A stretch of 6,665 nucleotides of DNA from CAXYVC01 sp964292295 (lineage in GTDB: Bacteria; Acidobacteriota; Holophagae; Holophagales; Holophagaceae): NCBI GenBank assembly GCA_964292295.1, contig CAXYVC010000136.1, positions 1 to 6,665 on the forward strand, written 5' to 3'. A model generated the notes under the pieces. It did not search any database and was not told the origin of the DNA. It saw nothing but the letters and a program-made list of their open reading frames with translations. The position numbers were made by a program, and so were the translations under genes. Numbering within the stretch: position 1 is the stretch's first letter; each line of letters starts with the position of its first letter. Shown here in pieces: positions 6,355-6,665 of this stretch.

Positions 6355-6441
6355 GCCGAGATGGCCGAGTGGTTAATGGCAGCAGACTGTAAATCTGCCG
6401 GGCACCGCCCTACGGAGGTTCGAATCCTTCTCTCGGCACCA
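6355..6441 (+). tRNA. tRNA-Tyr (anticodon GUA)
   Basis: This is an 87-nt class II tRNA. The acceptor GCCGAGA (6355-6361) pairs with TCTCGGC (6431-6437), followed by discriminator A and encoded CCA (6439-6441). The anticodon stem GCAGA/TCTGC holds the loop CTGTAAA with anticodon GTA at 6389-6391. The long variable arm has a GGGC/GCCC stem (6400-6403 with 6407-6410), as expected for bacterial tRNA-Tyr. The T arm contains GGTTCGAATCC. It is first in a three-tRNA cluster and decodes UAU and UAC. Confidence 0.95.
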
Positions 6442-6475
6442 CTCCCAGACCTTTCGAGGAAGGCTGGTTGATGTT

Positions 6476-6551
<76 letters not shown>

Positions 6552-6590
6552 GCGGCCCGGTCACGTGGTGGCCTGGTCGGACAGGACAAA

Positions 6591-6665
6591 GCCCATATAG
6601 CTCAGTGGCAGAGCGCGTCCTTGGTAAGGACGAGGTCGCCGGTTCAATCCCGGCTGTGGGCTCCA
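6591..6665 (+). tRNA. tRNA-Thr (anticodon GGU)
   Basis: This is a 75-nt tRNA ending exactly at the last base of the window. The acceptor GCCCATA (6591-6597) pairs with TGTGGGC (6655-6661) with one T-G wobble, followed by discriminator T and encoded CCA (6663-6665). The anticodon stem CGTCC/GGACG holds the loop TTGGTAA with anticodon GGT at 6623-6625. The T arm reads GGTTCAATCC. It is third in the cluster, 39 nt after tRNA-Gly. In many bacteria this Tyr-Gly-Thr order continues into tuf (elongation factor Tu). Confidence 0.95.

Noticed and set aside
6347..6375. Perfect TTGACA immediately before tRNA-Tyr as a -35 box
   Set aside because: A -10 at 17 bp would fall inside the tRNA (TGGTTA), so this cannot drive the tRNA itself; it is probably chance.

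Overview
The window is about 6.7 kb of very GC-rich bacterial DNA. Every confident gene is on the + strand. Codon third positions are strongly G/C and Shine-Dalgarno sites are GGGAGG-like. One gene encodes an outer-membrane barrel protein, so the cell is Gram-negative. My best guess for the organism is Acidobacteriota of the Holophaga/Geothrix type. That is an inference from gene style and composition, not from a marker gene.

Layout: (1) 1-141 is a very G-rich, almost A-free stretch that looks like a contig edge or unreliable sequence. (2) 142-2301 is glnN, a class III glutamine synthetase (719 aa). (3) 2302-2555 is a 254-bp intergenic region with two perfect-stem hairpins and a likely extended -10 promoter. 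(4) 2556-3974 is glnA, a class I glutamine synthetase (472 aa, GTG start), followed by a 10-bp GC hairpin. (5) 4148-5515 is a FadL/OMPP1-family outer-membrane protein (455 aa). One base after its stop comes (6) rlmB, 5517-6251, a SpoU/TrmH-type 2'-O-methyltransferase. (7) 6355-6665 is a tRNA cluster, Tyr(GUA)-Gly(UCC)-Thr(GGU), whose last base is the final base of the window.

The first half is an ammonium-assimilation locus with two structurally different glutamine synthetases side by side. The class I enzyme keeps the metal, ATP and glutamate motifs and the long central insertion of the GSI-beta type. However, it has Phe401 where adenylylated enzymes carry the modified Tyr (NLF instead of NLY), so it should not respond to a GlnE adenylyltransferase. 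Control may instead be transcriptional, by feedback inhibition, or through the structured 254-bp spacer. No PII protein, ammonium transporter or GlnR-type regulator lies in the window.

The second half is housekeeping and envelope material: a fatty-acid/hydrophobic-compound porin apparently co-transcribed with an rRNA methyltransferase, then a tRNA cluster of the kind that often precedes tuf. I see no mobile element, CRISPR array or defence system, and nothing that amounts to a wholly new system. The most interesting points are the tandem GSIII/GSI pair, the unmodifiable GSI, and the palindrome-rich spacer between them.
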